From Flavobacterium flabelliforme (GTDB lineage Bacteria; Bacteroidota; Bacteroidia; Flavobacteriales; Flavobacteriaceae), in NCBI RefSeq assembly GCF_017948675.1, contig NZ_JAGFBU010000001.1, forward strand, positions 682,001 to 746,000: 64,000 nucleotides of DNA. Direction: 5' to 3'. A model generated the notes under the pieces. The model did not search any database, had not been told where the DNA came from, and saw only the letters and a list, made by a program, of their open reading frames with translations. This document shows, piece by piece, positions 10,025 to 20,225 of the stretch (the first letter of the stretch is position 1; each line of letters opens with the position of its first letter). The position numbers and the translations under genes were made by a program.

Positions 10025-12307
10025 TTAGTTTCTCTTTTTAATTGCTTTTTCTTGAGCATCAATTACGGCAATTGTTGCCATATTAACCATTTCCTCTACG
10101 CTAGCACCCAATTGAAAAATGTGAACAGGTTTCCCCATACCTAACATAATAGGCCCTATAGAATCAACCTTGTTTAATTCTTTCAAAAGTTTATAGGTAA
10201 TATTTGCTGCGTCTAAATTTGGAAAAATCAAGGTGTTTACTTTCTTACCCGCTAATTTTGAAAAAGGAAATTTATCTTTTAACATTTCTGAGTTCAAAGC
10301 AAAATCGGCTTGTATTTCTCCATCCACTATCATTTCAGGATGATTTTTATGCAAGTATGAAACTGCTTCTCTTACTTTACCCGCATTTTCACTTGTTGAT
10401 GAACCAAAATTAGAAAAAGATATCATTGCTATTACGGGTTCTATTCCAAACATTTTAGCTGTTTTGGCTGTCATGATCGCAATTTTAGCCAAATCATCAG
10501 CTGTTGGATCAATGTTAATTGCCGTATCCGATAAAAACATTGGACCGCGAGCGGTCATCATCATATTTGTAGTAGCTACAATAGATGCTCCAGGCGCTTT
10601 TTCTATAAGTTGCAACATTGGTTTTACCACCGATGGATAACTTCTAGAGTGTCCCGTTACTAATGCATCTGCTTCTCCTTCATTAACCATCATTGCAGCA
10701 AAATAATTTCTTTCTCTCATTAGTTTTTGAGCATCGAAGAAAGAAATACCACGTCTTTTTCTGGCAGTCCAATATGTGGTAGCAAACTTATTTCGACGTT
10801 CATTTTCTACATCAGTTTTTGGATCAATAATAGTAACATCTGCGTCAAAACCAATTTCTGCTTTCAACTCTAAAATAATTTCTTTATTCCCAAGTAAAAT
10901 TGGAAAACCAATTCCTTCTTCCCAAACGATTTGAGCTGCTTTTAGAACATCTAAATGATCCGCTTCGGCAAAAACGATTTTTTTAGGATCCATTTTTGCT
11001 CTGTTTGTCATCAAACGTAACATCTTATTGTCATTTCCTAAACGATCCAATAACTCTTCCTCGTACTTATTCCAATCCATTATTGGATTTTGCGCTACAC
11101 CAGAATCGATTGCAGCTTTTGCAACAGCAGGAGCAACAACGGTAATCAATCTTGGATCAAAAGGTTTTGGAATAATATATTCACGACCAAAATTCAGCTT
11201 AGTTGCTCCATAAGCAACATTTACTTGTTCCGGCACGGATTCTTTTGCTAATAAAGCTAAGGCTTTGACAGCAGCCATCTTCATTTCTTCATTGATAGTA
11301 GTAGCGCGAACATCAAGCGCTCCTCTAAAAATATAAGGAAAACCAAGAACATTATTTACTTGATTAGGATAATCTGAACGACCAGTAGCCATAATTATAT
11401 CTTTACGAGTCTCCATCGCAAGATTATAATCAATTTCTGGATCTGGATTTGCCATAGCAAAAACGATAGGATTTTCAGCCATTCCTTTCAACATTTGAGC
11501 AGTCATTATATCTCCTGTTGATAATCCTAAAAATACATCTGCTCCATTTAATGCTTCTTCAAGACTCATTGAAGCACTATCCTTAGCATATTTTAATTGA
11601 AGTTCAGATAGTTTAGGATTATCCTTAGTTAATAAACCTTTGCTATTGAACATAAAAATATTTTCAATTTTTACACCTAATAGGACATATAAATCGGCGC
11701 AAGCAATAGCTGCTGAACCTGCTCCAGAAACCACTAATTTTACTTCTTCGGCTTTTTTATCGGCTAATTCTAATGCATTCAATAATGCCGCTGAGGATAT
11801 AATGGCAGTACCATGTTGATCATCATGCATAACGGGAATATTCAATTCCTCTACCAGTCTTCTCTCAATTTCAAAAGATTCTGGCGCTTTGATATCTTCT
11901 AGATTAATTCCACCAAAAGTTGGTGCTATATTCTTTACAGTTTGAATAAACTCTTCAATATCTTTAGTACCAATTTCGATATCAAAAACATCAATATCAG
12001 CAAATATTTTAAACAACAAGCCCTTTCCTTCCATTACTGGTTTAGAAGCTTCTGGTCCGATATCACCAAGTCCTAAAACAGCTGTTCCATTGGTAATTAC
12101 AGCAACTAAATTTCCTTTGGCAGTATATTTATAAACGTTATTTACATCCTTAACAATTTCTAAGCAAGGCTCAGCTACGCCAGGAGAATAAGCCAATGAT
12201 AAATCTCTCTGCGTTGCATATTTCTTTGTAGGAACAACTTGAATTTTACCAGGAGTTGGCTTTGCATGATATAATAATGCTTCTCTTCTTTTACTATTTT
12301 TTTCCAT
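10025..12307 (-). CDS. maeB: NADP-dependent malic enzyme, phosphotransacetylase-fused
   Basis: Oxidatively decarboxylates malate to pyruvate and CO2, supplying NADPH and pyruvate for gluconeogenic growth. The protein is 760 aa, the length of the hybrid MaeB class. Residues about 1-430 are the malic enzyme ([19 protein letters not shown], the nucleotide-binding [13 protein letters not shown]). Residues about 430-760 resemble phosphotransacetylase ([18 protein letters not shown]). In studied hybrids that C-terminal part is regulatory, binding acetyl-CoA, rather than a working transacetylase. It is a monocistronic gene with its own -7 element and stands between ruvA and the CBS gene. Confidence 0.95.
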   Translation of the reverse strand: MEKNSKRREALLYHAKPTPGKIQVVPTKKYATQRDLSLAYSPGVAEPCLEIVKDVNNVYKYTAKGNLVAVITNGTAVLGLGDIGPEASKPVMEGKGLLFKIFADIDVFDIEIGTKDIEEFIQTVKNIAPTFGGINLEDIKAPESFEIERRLVEELNIPVMHDDQHGTAIISSAALLNALELADKKAEEVKLVVSGAGSAAIACADLYVLLGVKIENIFMFNSKGLLTKDNPKLSELQLKYAKDSASMSLEEALNGADVFLGLSTGDIMTAQMLKGMAENPIVFAMANPDPEIDYNLAMETRKDIIMATGRSDYPNQVNNVLGFPYIFRGALDVRATTINEEMKMAAVKALALLAKESVPEQVNVAYGATKLNFGREYIIPKPFDPRLITVVAPAVAKAAIDSGVAQNPIMDWNKYEEELLDRLGNDNKMLRLMTNRAKMDPKKIVFAEADHLDVLKAAQIVWEEGIGFPILLGNKEIILELKAEIGFDADVTIIDPKTDVENERRNKFATTYWTARKRRGISFFDAQKLMRERNYFAAMMVNEGEADALVTGHSRSYPSVVKPMLQLIEKAPGASIVATTNMMMTARGPMFLSDTAINIDPTADDLAKIAIMTAKTAKMFGIEPVIAMISFSNFGSSTSENAGKVREAVSYLHKNHPEMIVDGEIQADFALNSEMLKDKFPFSKLAGKKVNTLIFPNLDAANITYKLLKELNKVDSIGPIMLGMGKPVHIFQLGASVEEMVNMATIAVIDAQEKAIKKRN

Positions 12308-12332
12308 TGATATTAGATTTTTATCTAGTCTA

Positions 12333-12340
12333 CAAAGATA
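12333..12340 (-). promoter_or_regulatory. -7 element for maeB
   Basis: Reads TATCTTTG on the minus strand, matching TAnnTTTG, 25 bp upstream of the maeB start codon. No convincing -33 element was seen. Confidence 0.5.
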
Positions 12341-12414
12341 GAAGACTTGTCTTAAAAAGTTATCTTTTATCGTATTCTTTTCTAAAATTTAAAGTCATAC
12401 AAACATATTTAAAC

Positions 12415-12445
12415 AACTACAGCCACATAAATTGCGGCTGTAGTT
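12415..12445 (-). terminator. Hairpin between the CBS gene and maeB
   Basis: A 10-bp stem (AACTACAGCC, 12415-12424, against GGCTGTAGTT, 12436-12445) with an 11-nt loop lies just after the stop of the CBS-pair gene. The T run on the minus strand is weak (TTTAAAT), so termination may be partial. Confidence 0.5.
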
Positions 12446-12465
12446 ATCATTTTGAAAATAAATTC

Positions 12466-12891
12466 TTACTGTGTAATATAAGAATTCAAATGCTCTATAG
12501 TATCCTTTTGAATATCAATAATGGCTTTTACCACATCACTAATTGAAATTATTCCAATGACGACATTATTTTCTAAAACAGGTAGATGACGGACTCTTTT
12601 GGTGCTCATTAATTCCATACAAAATTCTAAATTATCTGAAGGATTTACTGTAATAACATTTGTTTCCATGATCTCATGTACCAAGGCTTTTTTTGATGAT
12701 TTTGCTTTTAAAACAATTTTTCGAGCATAATCCCTTTCAGATAAAACACCTTTTAAAACAGTATCTTCAATAATGAGAATAGCACCAATGTCTTTTTCAC
12801 TCATTACTGTCAATGCTTCATACACTGTCTTTGTTGAAAGTATAGAATAAACTTCCTTTCCTTTTGTACTTAAAATTTGATTAACAGTCAT
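12466..12891 (-). CDS. CBS-pair domain protein
   Basis: A 141-aa soluble protein made of just two CBS domains (about residues 5-60 and 74-130), without an attached enzyme or transporter domain. The paired elements are clear: GAILIIEDTVLKGVLSERD in the first repeat and RHLPVLENNVVIGIISISD in the second. Stand-alone CBS pairs usually sense adenine nucleotides. The partner cannot be named from sequence. The gene has a possible promoter at 13028-13035 and is followed by a hairpin. Confidence 0.85.
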   Translation of the reverse strand: MTVNQILSTKGKEVYSILSTKTVYEALTVMSEKDIGAILIIEDTVLKGVLSERDYARKIVLKAKSSKKALVHEIMETNVITVNPSDNLEFCMELMSTKRVRHLPVLENNVVIGIISISDVVKAIIDIQKDTIEHLNSYITQ

Positions 12892-13027
12892 AACTCTTTG
12901 ATTTTGTGAGATATAAAGTTAAAAAAAATATAATAAAAACAAGGAATAAAGATTAAATAAATAAAATTGAAACTTAAAAAAAATTATAGACTATTTTTTT
13001 ATCGAAAATTTTTTTGTTAAAACGGCA

Positions 13028-13035
13028 CAAATATA
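13028..13035 (-). promoter_or_regulatory. Possible -7 element for the CBS-pair gene
   Basis: The minus strand reads TATATTTG, 136 bp before the start codon. A TTG 15 bp further upstream is at shorter spacing than usual. The AT-rich leader contains no ORF. Confidence 0.35.
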
Positions 13036-13067
13036 GAATCTAAAATAATTCAATATCTATAAAAAAA

Positions 13068-13988
13068 TTACTGCAAAAAATCAATATTCCTTTTTAATCC
13101 TAAAAACTTAGCTCTTTTGATAGGAGATTTTTTAAAAACAGTTTTGAAAGTTTCTTCAGTAATTTCAATCCAATCTTTTTTAGACATCGACAACAACTCA
13201 GAATTTGCTGTAAATAAGGGTTCGTTGTGCTTTTTTGAAAACTTATTCCAAGGACAAACATCTTGACAGATATCACATCCAAAAGCCCAATCATTAAATT
13301 TTCCTTTCATCTCTATAGGAATATTTTCTTTTAGCTCAATCGTAAAATAGGAAATACATTTACTACCATCTACCACATAAGGAGCAACAATCGCTTCAGT
13401 AGGACAAGAATCAATACAAGCAGTGCAATTGCCACAATGATCAGTAGTAGCATTATCATATTCTAAATCGAGATCAATTATCAATTCTGCGATAAAATAA
13501 AAAGAACCTACTTTTTGGGTTATTAAATTACTGTTTTTACCAATCCAGCCCAAGCCACTTTTAGATGCCCAAGCACGATCTAATACTGGTGCAGAATCTA
13601 CAAATGCACGCCCAGATACATCCCCAATAGTTGATTGAATTGAAAATAAAAACTCTTTCAACTTCTCCTTAATAACAAAGTGGTAATCTTCACCATAAGC
13701 GTATTTAGAGATTTTAAATGCTTCAGGATTTTGATGTTCTTCTGGATAATAATTTAATAGCAATGAAATAACACTCTTTGCATCTTGAACAAGTAAAGTA
13801 GGATTTAATCGTTTATCAAAATGATTTTCCATGTAGGACATCTGTCCATTATTATTATTTTTCAACCAATTTTCCAAACGCGGCGCATCTTCTTCTAAAA
13901 AACCAGCTTTAGAAATACCACAAGACAAAAAACCAAGACGAATTGCCTCAGATTTGATGAATTCAGTATATGTTGATTTATTTTGAAT
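13068..13988 (-). CDS. queG: Epoxyqueuosine reductase, probable ATT start
   Basis: The cobalamin- and iron-sulfur-dependent enzyme that reduces epoxyqueuosine to queuosine in tRNA, the last step of this anticodon modification. Two 4Fe-4S clusters are shown by [12 protein letters not shown] and [10 protein letters not shown]. The core motifs [11 protein letters not shown] and GLGWIGKNS are present. The frame is closed by a TAA a few codons beyond the proposed start and contains no ATG upstream of the catalytic region. The only standard start, TTG at 13928, would remove the conserved first helix ([14 protein letters not shown]). The ATT at 13988 gives 306 aa, close to flavobacterial relatives as I recall them. 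An ATC at 13991 is an alternative. Confidence 0.85.
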   Translation of the reverse strand: MQNKSTYTEFIKSEAIRLGFLSCGISKAGFLEEDAPRLENWLKNNNNGQMSYMENHFDKRLNPTLLVQDAKSVISLLLNYYPEEHQNPEAFKISKYAYGEDYHFVIKEKLKEFLFSIQSTIGDVSGRAFVDSAPVLDRAWASKSGLGWIGKNSNLITQKVGSFYFIAELIIDLDLEYDNATTDHCGNCTACIDSCPTEAIVAPYVVDGSKCISYFTIELKENIPIEMKGKFNDWAFGCDICQDVCPWNKFSKKHNEPLFTANSELLSMSKKDWIEITEETFKTVFKKSPIKRAKFLGLKRNIDFLQ

Positions 13989-14066
13989 GATATAAATTAG
14001 CAGTTAAAAAAAAGATTAAAATTCTATATAAAACAATATTTTTTACACTTAAGCTTCTTAAAAAAA

Positions 14067-15089
14067 CTAGAACAAGCCTCCCTGAATATTAGTTTTAATC
14101 TTTCCTAAATGTTTATAAGCTTTCTCAGTAACTTCTCGTCCTCTTGGTGTTCTCATAATAAAGCCTTCTTGAATTAAAAATGGTTCATAAACCTCTTCAA
14201 TTGTTTCACTACTTTCTGATACTGCTGTTGCCAAAGTTGACAAACCAACAGGACCACCCTTAAATTTGTCAATGATTGTATTCAAGATTTTATTATCCAT
14301 CTCATCTAAACCATGAGCATCAACATTAAGTGCTTTTAAGGCATATCGAGCAATTTCAATGTCTATACTTCCATTACCTTTAATTTGGGCAAAATCACGG
14401 ACTCTACGCAACAAAGCATTCGCAATACGAGGAGTACCTCTACTTCTGCCGGCGATTTCAATAGCAGCCTCCATAGTTATAGGCATTTTAAAGATTGAAG
14501 CACTTCTTTCTACAATTGTAGTCAATAATTCAGTAGTGTAATATTGCAAGCGAGAGGCAATACCAAAACGAGCACGCATCGGGGCTGTTAATAAACCTGA
14601 TCGTGTAGTAGCGCCAATTAATGTAAATGGATTTAAATTAATTTGAACCGTACGTGCATTAGGTCCAGACTCTATCATGATATCAATCTTGAAATCCTCC
14701 ATTGCAGAGTATAAATATTCTTCAACTATTGGACTTAAGCGGTGTATTTCATCTATAAATAGAACATCTCTCTCTTCAAGATTAGTCAATAAACCTGCTA
14801 AATCACCAGGTTTATCCAGAACAGGTCCAGAAGTTATTTTAATACCTACTTGAAGTTCATTAGCAAGAATATTAGCCAAAGTGGTTTTACCTAATCCAGG
14901 AGGCCCATGAAATAAAGTATGATCTAGCGCTTCATTTCTTTGATTCGCAGCTTGAACAAAAACTTTTAAATTTTCCAGAACTTGATCTTGACCAGCAAAA
15001 TCATCAAAGGAAAGTGGTCTTAACTTTTTCTCAATATCAAGCTCTTCTGCATTATAACCGTTTGAGGTTGGATCTAGATTTTCATTCAT
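14067..15089 (-). CDS. ruvB: Holliday junction helicase motor RuvB
   Basis: The AAA+ ATPase that drives branch migration with RuvA. The protein is 340 aa. Walker A is [10 protein letters not shown], Walker [10 protein letters not shown], sensor 1 [10 protein letters not shown], and the arginine finger region is APMRARFG. The C-terminal winged helix contains [15 protein letters not shown]. The frame is open to 15149, but that extension would run through the coxA terminator, so the ATG at 15089 (MNENLDP) is chosen. A -7 element lies only 5 bp upstream, suggesting an almost leaderless message. Confidence 0.97.
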   Translation of the reverse strand: MNENLDPTSNGYNAEELDIEKKLRPLSFDDFAGQDQVLENLKVFVQAANQRNEALDHTLFHGPPGLGKTTLANILANELQVGIKITSGPVLDKPGDLAGLLTNLEERDVLFIDEIHRLSPIVEEYLYSAMEDFKIDIMIESGPNARTVQINLNPFTLIGATTRSGLLTAPMRARFGIASRLQYYTTELLTTIVERSASIFKMPITMEAAIEIAGRSRGTPRIANALLRRVRDFAQIKGNGSIDIEIARYALKALNVDAHGLDEMDNKILNTIIDKFKGGPVGLSTLATAVSESSETIEEVYEPFLIQEGFIMRTPRGREVTEKAYKHLGKIKTNIQGGLF

Positions 15090-15093
15090 GAAA

Positions 15094-15101
15094 CAAAGAT
15101 A
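15094..15101 (-). promoter_or_regulatory. -7 element for ruvB, very close to the start codon
   Basis: Reads TATCTTTG on the minus strand, ending 4 nt before the ruvB ATG at 15089. Transcription would begin at or next to the start codon. No -33 element at normal distance is visible; the coxA terminator occupies that space. Confidence 0.45.
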
Positions 15102-15117
15102 GAATAAAGTTACAAGT

Positions 15118-15153
15118 AAAAAAAAATGCCTTCCAGAATTGAAAGGCATTTTT
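15118..15153 (-). terminator. Terminator of the act-cox operon
   Basis: A 9-bp stem (AAATGCCTT, 15124-15132, with AAGGCATTT, 15143-15151) is flanked by A on the left and T on the right, so it may work in both directions. It lies 16 bp past the coxA stop. Confidence 0.85.
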
Positions 15154-15167
15154 ATATATTTTAAAAT

Positions 15168-16964
15168 CTAGTGATGTAAAACTTCTTCACCAGGCTTCAT
15201 TGGTACATTTTGAGGAACAAAATCTACATCATGATTAGGATTACTATAGTCATAAGGCCATCTGTGAACTTCTGGAAGTTCTCCAGGCCAGTTACCATGA
15301 ATGTGTTCTACTGGAGCAGTCCATTCAAGTGTATTTGATTTCCATGGATTTTGAACCGCTTTTTTCCCGTAAAAAATACTACTGAAAAAGTTGTAAAGAA
15401 AAACCAATTGAAAAACACCTCCTACTAAAGCAAATGTTGTAATAAGAACATTTACATTTTGTAAGTCATCAAATAAAGGAAAGTTAGTGTTAGTATAATA
15501 ACGTCTTGGCAAACCAGCTAATCCAATAAAGTGCATTGGGAAAAATACTCCATAAGCACAAACTGCAGTTACCCAAAAGTGAATGTAACCTAAGTTCTTA
15601 TTCATCATTCTACCATACATTCTAGGAAACCAGTGGTAAACACCAGCAAACATACCGTATAAAGCAGAAATCCCCATTACTAAGTGAAAGTGAGCTACAA
15701 CAAAATAAGTATCGTGAACGTTAATATCTAACGTACTGTCTCCTAAAATAATCCCTGTTAAACCACCAGTAATAAAAGTAGATACCATTCCTATTGAAAA
15801 CAACATCGCTGGATTCAATTGTAAATTACCTTTCCATAATGTTGTTATCCAGTTAAAAGCTTTAACAGCAGATGGAATCGCAATTAATAATGTAGTAAAA
15901 GTAAATACAGATCCTAAGAAAGGATTCATACCTGAAACGAACATATGGTGACCCCAAACTATTGTAGATAAAAATGCAATAGCTAAAACAGACATAATCA
16001 TAGCTCTGTAACCAAAAATTGGCTTACGAGAACTTGTTGCCATAACTTCTGATACAATACCCATCGCCGGTAAAATAACAATATAAACCTCAGGGTGACC
16101 TAAAAACCAAAATAAGTGTTCAAATAAAACTGGAGAACCACCTTGATAATGTAAAACCTCTCCCGCAATATAAATATCAGACAAGAAGAATGAAGTACCA
16201 AAACTTCTATCAAAGATTAACAATAAAGCTGCTGATAATAACACTGGAAAAGATACAACACCAATAATAGCTGTTACAAAAAACGTCCAAATTGTTAATG
16301 GCAATCTTGTCATTGACATTCCTTTAGTTCTAAGGTTGATTACAGTAACTATATAGTTCAAAGACCCTAACAAAGAGGAAGCAATAAAAATAGCCATTGA
16401 TATTAACCAAAGTGTCATACCCATACCAGAACCTGGTATTGCTTGTGGCAAAGCACTTAAAGGAGGATAAATTGTCCAACCAGATGATGCAGGTCCTGCT
16501 TCAACAAATAAAGAAGATAGCATGATTACAGCTGACAAAAAGAACAACCAATAGGAAACCATATTCATAAATCCTGACGCCATATCACGAGCTCCGATCT
16601 GAAGAGGTATAAGTAAATTACTAAAAGTACCACTTAAACCAGCTGTCAAAACAAAGAAAACCATTATGGTACCGTGTATTGTAACTAAAGCTAAATAAAT
16701 GTCATTAGCCATAACTCCATTAGGTGCAAATTTATCACCTAATAAAATATTAAAAATTTTAAAAGATTCCTCTGGCCATGCTAATTGCATTCTAAAAAGC
16801 AAAGACATCATAACCCCTATAACTCCCATTATAATACCTGTAATTAGGTATTGTTTAGAAATCATTTTATGATCTATACTAAAGATATATTTAGTAATAA
16901 AAGTTTCTTTATGATGGTGTTCGTGTTCGTGATCTAATGCGTGATCGTGACCTTCTGCTGACAT
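15168..16964 (-). CDS. coxA: Cytochrome c oxidase subunit I
   Basis: The catalytic subunit of an aa3-type haem-copper oxidase, which reduces O2 to water and pumps protons across the inner membrane. The 598-aa polytopic protein has all metal ligands: the haem a histidine in HGTIMVFF, the CuB histidine and cross-linked tyrosine in GHPEVY, the two CuB histidines in WGHHMF, and the haem a3 and haem a histidines in VAHFHLVMG. The His-rich N terminus (HDHALDHEHEHHH) is an oddity shared with other flavobacteria as far as I recall. It is the last gene of the act-cox operon, 28 bp after coxB. In F. johnsoniae this oxidase forms a supercomplex with alternative complex III. Confidence 0.97.
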   Translation of the reverse strand: MSAEGHDHALDHEHEHHHKETFITKYIFSIDHKMISKQYLITGIIMGVIGVMMSLLFRMQLAWPEESFKIFNILLGDKFAPNGVMANDIYLALVTIHGTIMVFFVLTAGLSGTFSNLLIPLQIGARDMASGFMNMVSYWLFFLSAVIMLSSLFVEAGPASSGWTIYPPLSALPQAIPGSGMGMTLWLISMAIFIASSLLGSLNYIVTVINLRTKGMSMTRLPLTIWTFFVTAIIGVVSFPVLLSAALLLIFDRSFGTSFFLSDIYIAGEVLHYQGGSPVLFEHLFWFLGHPEVYIVILPAMGIVSEVMATSSRKPIFGYRAMIMSVLAIAFLSTIVWGHHMFVSGMNPFLGSVFTFTTLLIAIPSAVKAFNWITTLWKGNLQLNPAMLFSIGMVSTFITGGLTGIILGDSTLDINVHDTYFVVAHFHLVMGISALYGMFAGVYHWFPRMYGRMMNKNLGYIHFWVTAVCAYGVFFPMHFIGLAGLPRRYYTNTNFPLFDDLQNVNVLITTFALVGGVFQLVFLYNFFSSIFYGKKAVQNPWKSNTLEWTAPVEHIHGNWPGELPEVHRWPYDYSNPNHDVDFVPQNVPMKPGEEVLHH

Positions 16965-16992
16965 ATATGTTTACTTTAAATTTTCTTAATAA

Positions 16993-18153
16993 TTATTTCA
17001 TAGCTATTTTAACAACAGCTGTACTATCACCAACTTTAGTTGAATCTTGCTTCACAGCACCATCAACCGCAGGCGCAGCAGAAGCTTTAGCTTCTTTTAC
17101 TTGATTTACCAAAAGAGCTTGCTCACTTACCCATTTTTTATAATCCTCTGGAGTATCAACAATTACTTTCATTTGCATATTGTAATGAGATGCACCACAA
17201 ATTTTATTACATAACAATAGATAATCAAAAGCGTAAGGATCTAAAGCAGTTTCACCTTTAGCAACTAGTTCAACACTTTTCTTAGCTCTTAAGTCATTAA
17301 TATGCGCTACTTTTTCAATCATATAAGGCAACTCTCTATATTCAGCAGTTGTCAAGATTGGTGTAAAAGCAAACTCAGTAACCATTCCAGGAACACAGTT
17401 CATTTGCGCTCTAAAGTGAGGAAAATAAGCTGAGTGCAAAACATCTTGTGATCTCATTTTAAAATGAATCTTTTTTCCTTTCGGGATATGTAATTCTGTA
17501 ACTACAATATCGTCTTGAGAATAAGGATCTGACATATCAACACCAAGACTATTTACACCTTCGATCAATCTAACATTCGCTTTACCCAAAACATTATCAG
17601 TTCCTGAATATCTTGCTTTCCAGTTAAATTGCTGGGCATATAATTCAATTACAATAGTGTCTTCATCTTCATCAACAAACATAATGTTTGTCCAAGCATA
17701 TAAACCATATAATATTAAACCAGCTAAAACAACTGCAGGAATAACACTCCAGACAGCTTCTAATTTATTATTATCAGCAAAGTATAACGCTTTTTGATCT
17801 TTTTTACCTTTATATTTAAAAGCAAAATAGTGAAGTAACGCTTGAGTAATTGCCTGAACAATAAAAATAAGTACCCAAGTAATATTCATTAAATTATCAA
17901 CATCCAAACCATGCTCAGAAGCAGGAGTGTGAAGAACAAGAGGTCCCCATTTAAATAAACCATAAATAGTGAAGATGTACAGAAAAGCTAAAAATGCAAA
18001 CATGATATAACCTTGTACGTTATTATCATCATCTGTAGCTACTTCTGATGTATCTGAATTGGATCCAACTTGCGTTAGGTCGAATATTTTAGTCAATTGC
18101 CATAAAGCAACAGCTAATAAAACTAAAACTATAATTACCAACAAACTTGTCAT
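16993..18153 (-). CDS. coxB: Cytochrome c oxidase subunit II
   Basis: Carries the binuclear CuA centre that receives electrons from cytochrome c or directly from complex III. The protein is 386 aa, longer than usual, with extra N-terminal membrane segments (about residues 1-22 and 50-75) before the normal pair (about 88-115 and 132-157). CuA ligands are seen in QDVLHSAYFPH and CNKICGASHYNMQM. A low-complexity Ala/Lys/Val tail follows residue 350. It lies 28 bp upstream of coxA and 19 bp downstream of actF in the same operon. Confidence 0.96.
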   Translation of the reverse strand: MTSLLVIIVLVLLAVALWQLTKIFDLTQVGSNSDTSEVATDDDNNVQGYIMFAFLAFLYIFTIYGLFKWGPLVLHTPASEHGLDVDNLMNITWVLIFIVQAITQALLHYFAFKYKGKKDQKALYFADNNKLEAVWSVIPAVVLAGLILYGLYAWTNIMFVDEDEDTIVIELYAQQFNWKARYSGTDNVLGKANVRLIEGVNSLGVDMSDPYSQDDIVVTELHIPKGKKIHFKMRSQDVLHSAYFPHFRAQMNCVPGMVTEFAFTPILTTAEYRELPYMIEKVAHINDLRAKKSVELVAKGETALDPYAFDYLLLCNKICGASHYNMQMKVIVDTPEDYKKWVSEQALLVNQVKEAKASAAPAVDGAVKQDSTKVGDSTAVVKIAMK

Positions 18154-18172
18154 CTGTTTTCTACTTTAAATA

Positions 18173-19645
18173 TTAATAATGGAAATGTTTACTTTCATCG
18201 ATGAAAGGATTTCTTTTTGGCAACAATGGTGATTTAGATAATGCTGTAAAAACAACAAAGATAAATAAACCAAGGAAGAAAAGAACAGAAGCAATCTCAG
18301 AAACTCCAATAAACCATCTGTCACCTACTGTTCCAGGCATAATCATAAGGAAGAAATCAAGATAATGACCTGCTAAAATTACAACACCAGCCATAACTAA
18401 AACCCATGTAATTCGTTTAAAATCAGTGTTAATAAGAATCAACAAAGGGAATAAAAAGTTCATCACAACAGCTCCAAAGAATGGAAGATTGTATAATTCG
18501 ATTCTTGTTATAAAATAAGTAACCTCCTCAGGTATATTAGCATACCATATCAAAACGAATTGTGAAAACCACAAATAAGTCCAAAAAACACTAAATCCAA
18601 ACATAAATTTAGCTAAATCATGAATATGACTTGTATTTACATGCTCTAAAAGACCTTTTGATTTTAAATATAAAGTCACTAATGCTATAATGGTGATACC
18701 ACTTACAAAGAAACTTGAGAAAACATACCATCCAAACAAAGTACTAAACCAGTGTGGATCAATAGACATAATCCAATCCCATGACATAATAGATTCAGTT
18801 ACTATAAAGAAAACTAAAAATATTGCTGATATATTAAAATTCTTTTTGTAATTAAGATTATCATTTGACTCATCTTGAGCTAAACAATTTTTTCTTGAAA
18901 AGTATTGATATAAATTCCATCCCATCAAAAACACTGCAGCTCTAATAATCCAAAAAGGAAAATTTAAGTAACCCGTTTTATTAGCAATTAATTTATCTGC
19001 AGCAACTACTTCAGGATCCAACCATATAAAAAGATGATTTAAGTGCAAACCTGATAATAATAAAACTATAAAGAAAATAACAGAACCTACAGGCAAATAT
19101 GAAGTTATACCTTGCATCACTCTGAATAATACAGGAGACCAACCAGCTTGAGATACTTGTTGAATAGCGTAAAAAGCTAAAACACCTAGAGAAACTAGCA
19201 TAAAAAAGATACAAGCAACATAAAAAGCTGCCCATGGCTTATTTTGTAATTGATGTAAAACATGATTTAAATGTTCTGCATGCTCTTTTTCTTCACTAAC
19301 TACATGAGTCTCTCTCTTAATATTAGAATCAGCTTGAATAGCTTCAGCCTCAACTTTAACCTGAGTGCTATCATCAACAACAGCAGCAGTTCCTACGGCT
19401 GTATTAGCCACTTTATCATCTGCTAAAACTAGCTTTTCAGTACTAGCTTTTTCATGTGAAGCATCAGTTGATTTAGACTCTTCATGTTTTGCTTCACCAT
19501 GGCCACCATGACTTTCCGCTGCGAGAATTTTTTCAACTTCTTGAATATCTTTGGGTGCAGTATAAAAACCATATCCAATTCCTAACGCACCTACGGCCAT
19601 CAAGATGAATGAAAAAGTTTTTAGTTTACTTGAAAATGTATACAT
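18173..19645 (-). CDS. actF: Alternative complex III subunit ActF
   Basis: One of the two NrfD-like polytopic subunits of alternative complex III, the menaquinol:cytochrome c oxidoreductase that replaces bc1 in many Bacteroidota. The protein is 490 aa with about ten membrane helices. A long charged Ala/Glu/Lys/Thr-rich segment (about residues 40-125) is inserted after the first helix and looks poorly conserved. The ATG at 19645 is preferred over an in-frame TTG at 19672, because MYTFSSKLKTF leads straight into helix 1. It stands between actE and coxB. Confidence 0.93.
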   Translation of the reverse strand: MYTFSSKLKTFSFILMAVGALGIGYGFYTAPKDIQEVEKILAAESHGGHGEAKHEESKSTDASHEKASTEKLVLADDKVANTAVGTAAVVDDSTQVKVEAEAIQADSNIKRETHVVSEEKEHAEHLNHVLHQLQNKPWAAFYVACIFFMLVSLGVLAFYAIQQVSQAGWSPVLFRVMQGITSYLPVGSVIFFIVLLLSGLHLNHLFIWLDPEVVAADKLIANKTGYLNFPFWIIRAAVFLMGWNLYQYFSRKNCLAQDESNDNLNYKKNFNISAIFLVFFIVTESIMSWDWIMSIDPHWFSTLFGWYVFSSFFVSGITIIALVTLYLKSKGLLEHVNTSHIHDLAKFMFGFSVFWTYLWFSQFVLIWYANIPEEVTYFITRIELYNLPFFGAVVMNFLFPLLILINTDFKRITWVLVMAGVVILAGHYLDFFLMIMPGTVGDRWFIGVSEIASVLFFLGLFIFVVFTALSKSPLLPKRNPFIDESKHFHY

Positions 19646-19672
19646 ATCTATTACGATCAGTTTGTTCAACAA

Positions 19673-20218
19673 TTATAATTCGCTTTTTAGTTTTAGAACA
19701 TAGTCAGCAACTAACCAACGTTCTTGGGGATTCAATTGATTGGCATGTGAACCCATCGAATTCAAACCATAAGTTATAACATGATAAATACTTCCACCAG
19801 TTATCACTCTATCTGCATAGCTAGGAACACCTAGAAACTTTTCTCTTTCTACCAATTTACCTTTTCCATTTCCTGAAGAACCATGACAAGAAATACAGTA
19901 AATATCAAAAAGCTCTTTTCCTTTTTCAAGGTTTTGAACAGAAGAATCAAGTGGAGATTTAAGATTAGCTTTTGCTAATTCATAACCAGCAGTAGTGTTC
20001 TCATACTCATAAGGCTCAAAGCCTCGATTAATTGAACCTTCAGCAGGCAATTGTCCTTCTTTACCGTCTTTAAATGCATTCGACTCAGAGTAAGTTTCAT
20101 AACCTACTGATTCGTACATATTTGGAAAATATTGATAGTTTGGTGCCGTAGTATTATGGCAAGATGAAACTAAAATAGTTATACCAAATAAAAGTGTTAT
20201 TTTATATACGCTTTTCAT
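19673..20218 (-). CDS. actE: Alternative complex III monohaem cytochrome ActE
   Basis: A membrane-anchored c-type cytochrome of 181 aa. The N terminus is a lipoprotein signal with lipobox cysteine C20 (TILVSSC). The single haem site is CISCH at C108, C111 and H112, in a normal cytochrome c fold with GSSGNGKGK after it. Met157 in LNSMGSH is a plausible axial ligand. It is the probable electron exit subunit of the complex towards the oxidase encoded downstream. It starts 7 bp after actD. Confidence 0.93.
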   Translation of the reverse strand: MKSVYKITLLFGITILVSSCHNTTAPNYQYFPNMYESVGYETYSESNAFKDGKEGQLPAEGSINRGFEPYEYENTTAGYELAKANLKSPLDSSVQNLEKGKELFDIYCISCHGSSGNGKGKLVEREKFLGVPSYADRVITGGSIYHVITYGLNSMGSHANQLNPQERWLVADYVLKLKSEL

Positions 20219-20225
20219 ATCTAAT

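Noticed and set aside
15090..15149. N-terminal extension of RuvB to 15149
   Set aside because: It would encode the coxA terminator hairpin and the ruvB -7 element; family members start at MNENLDP-like sequences.
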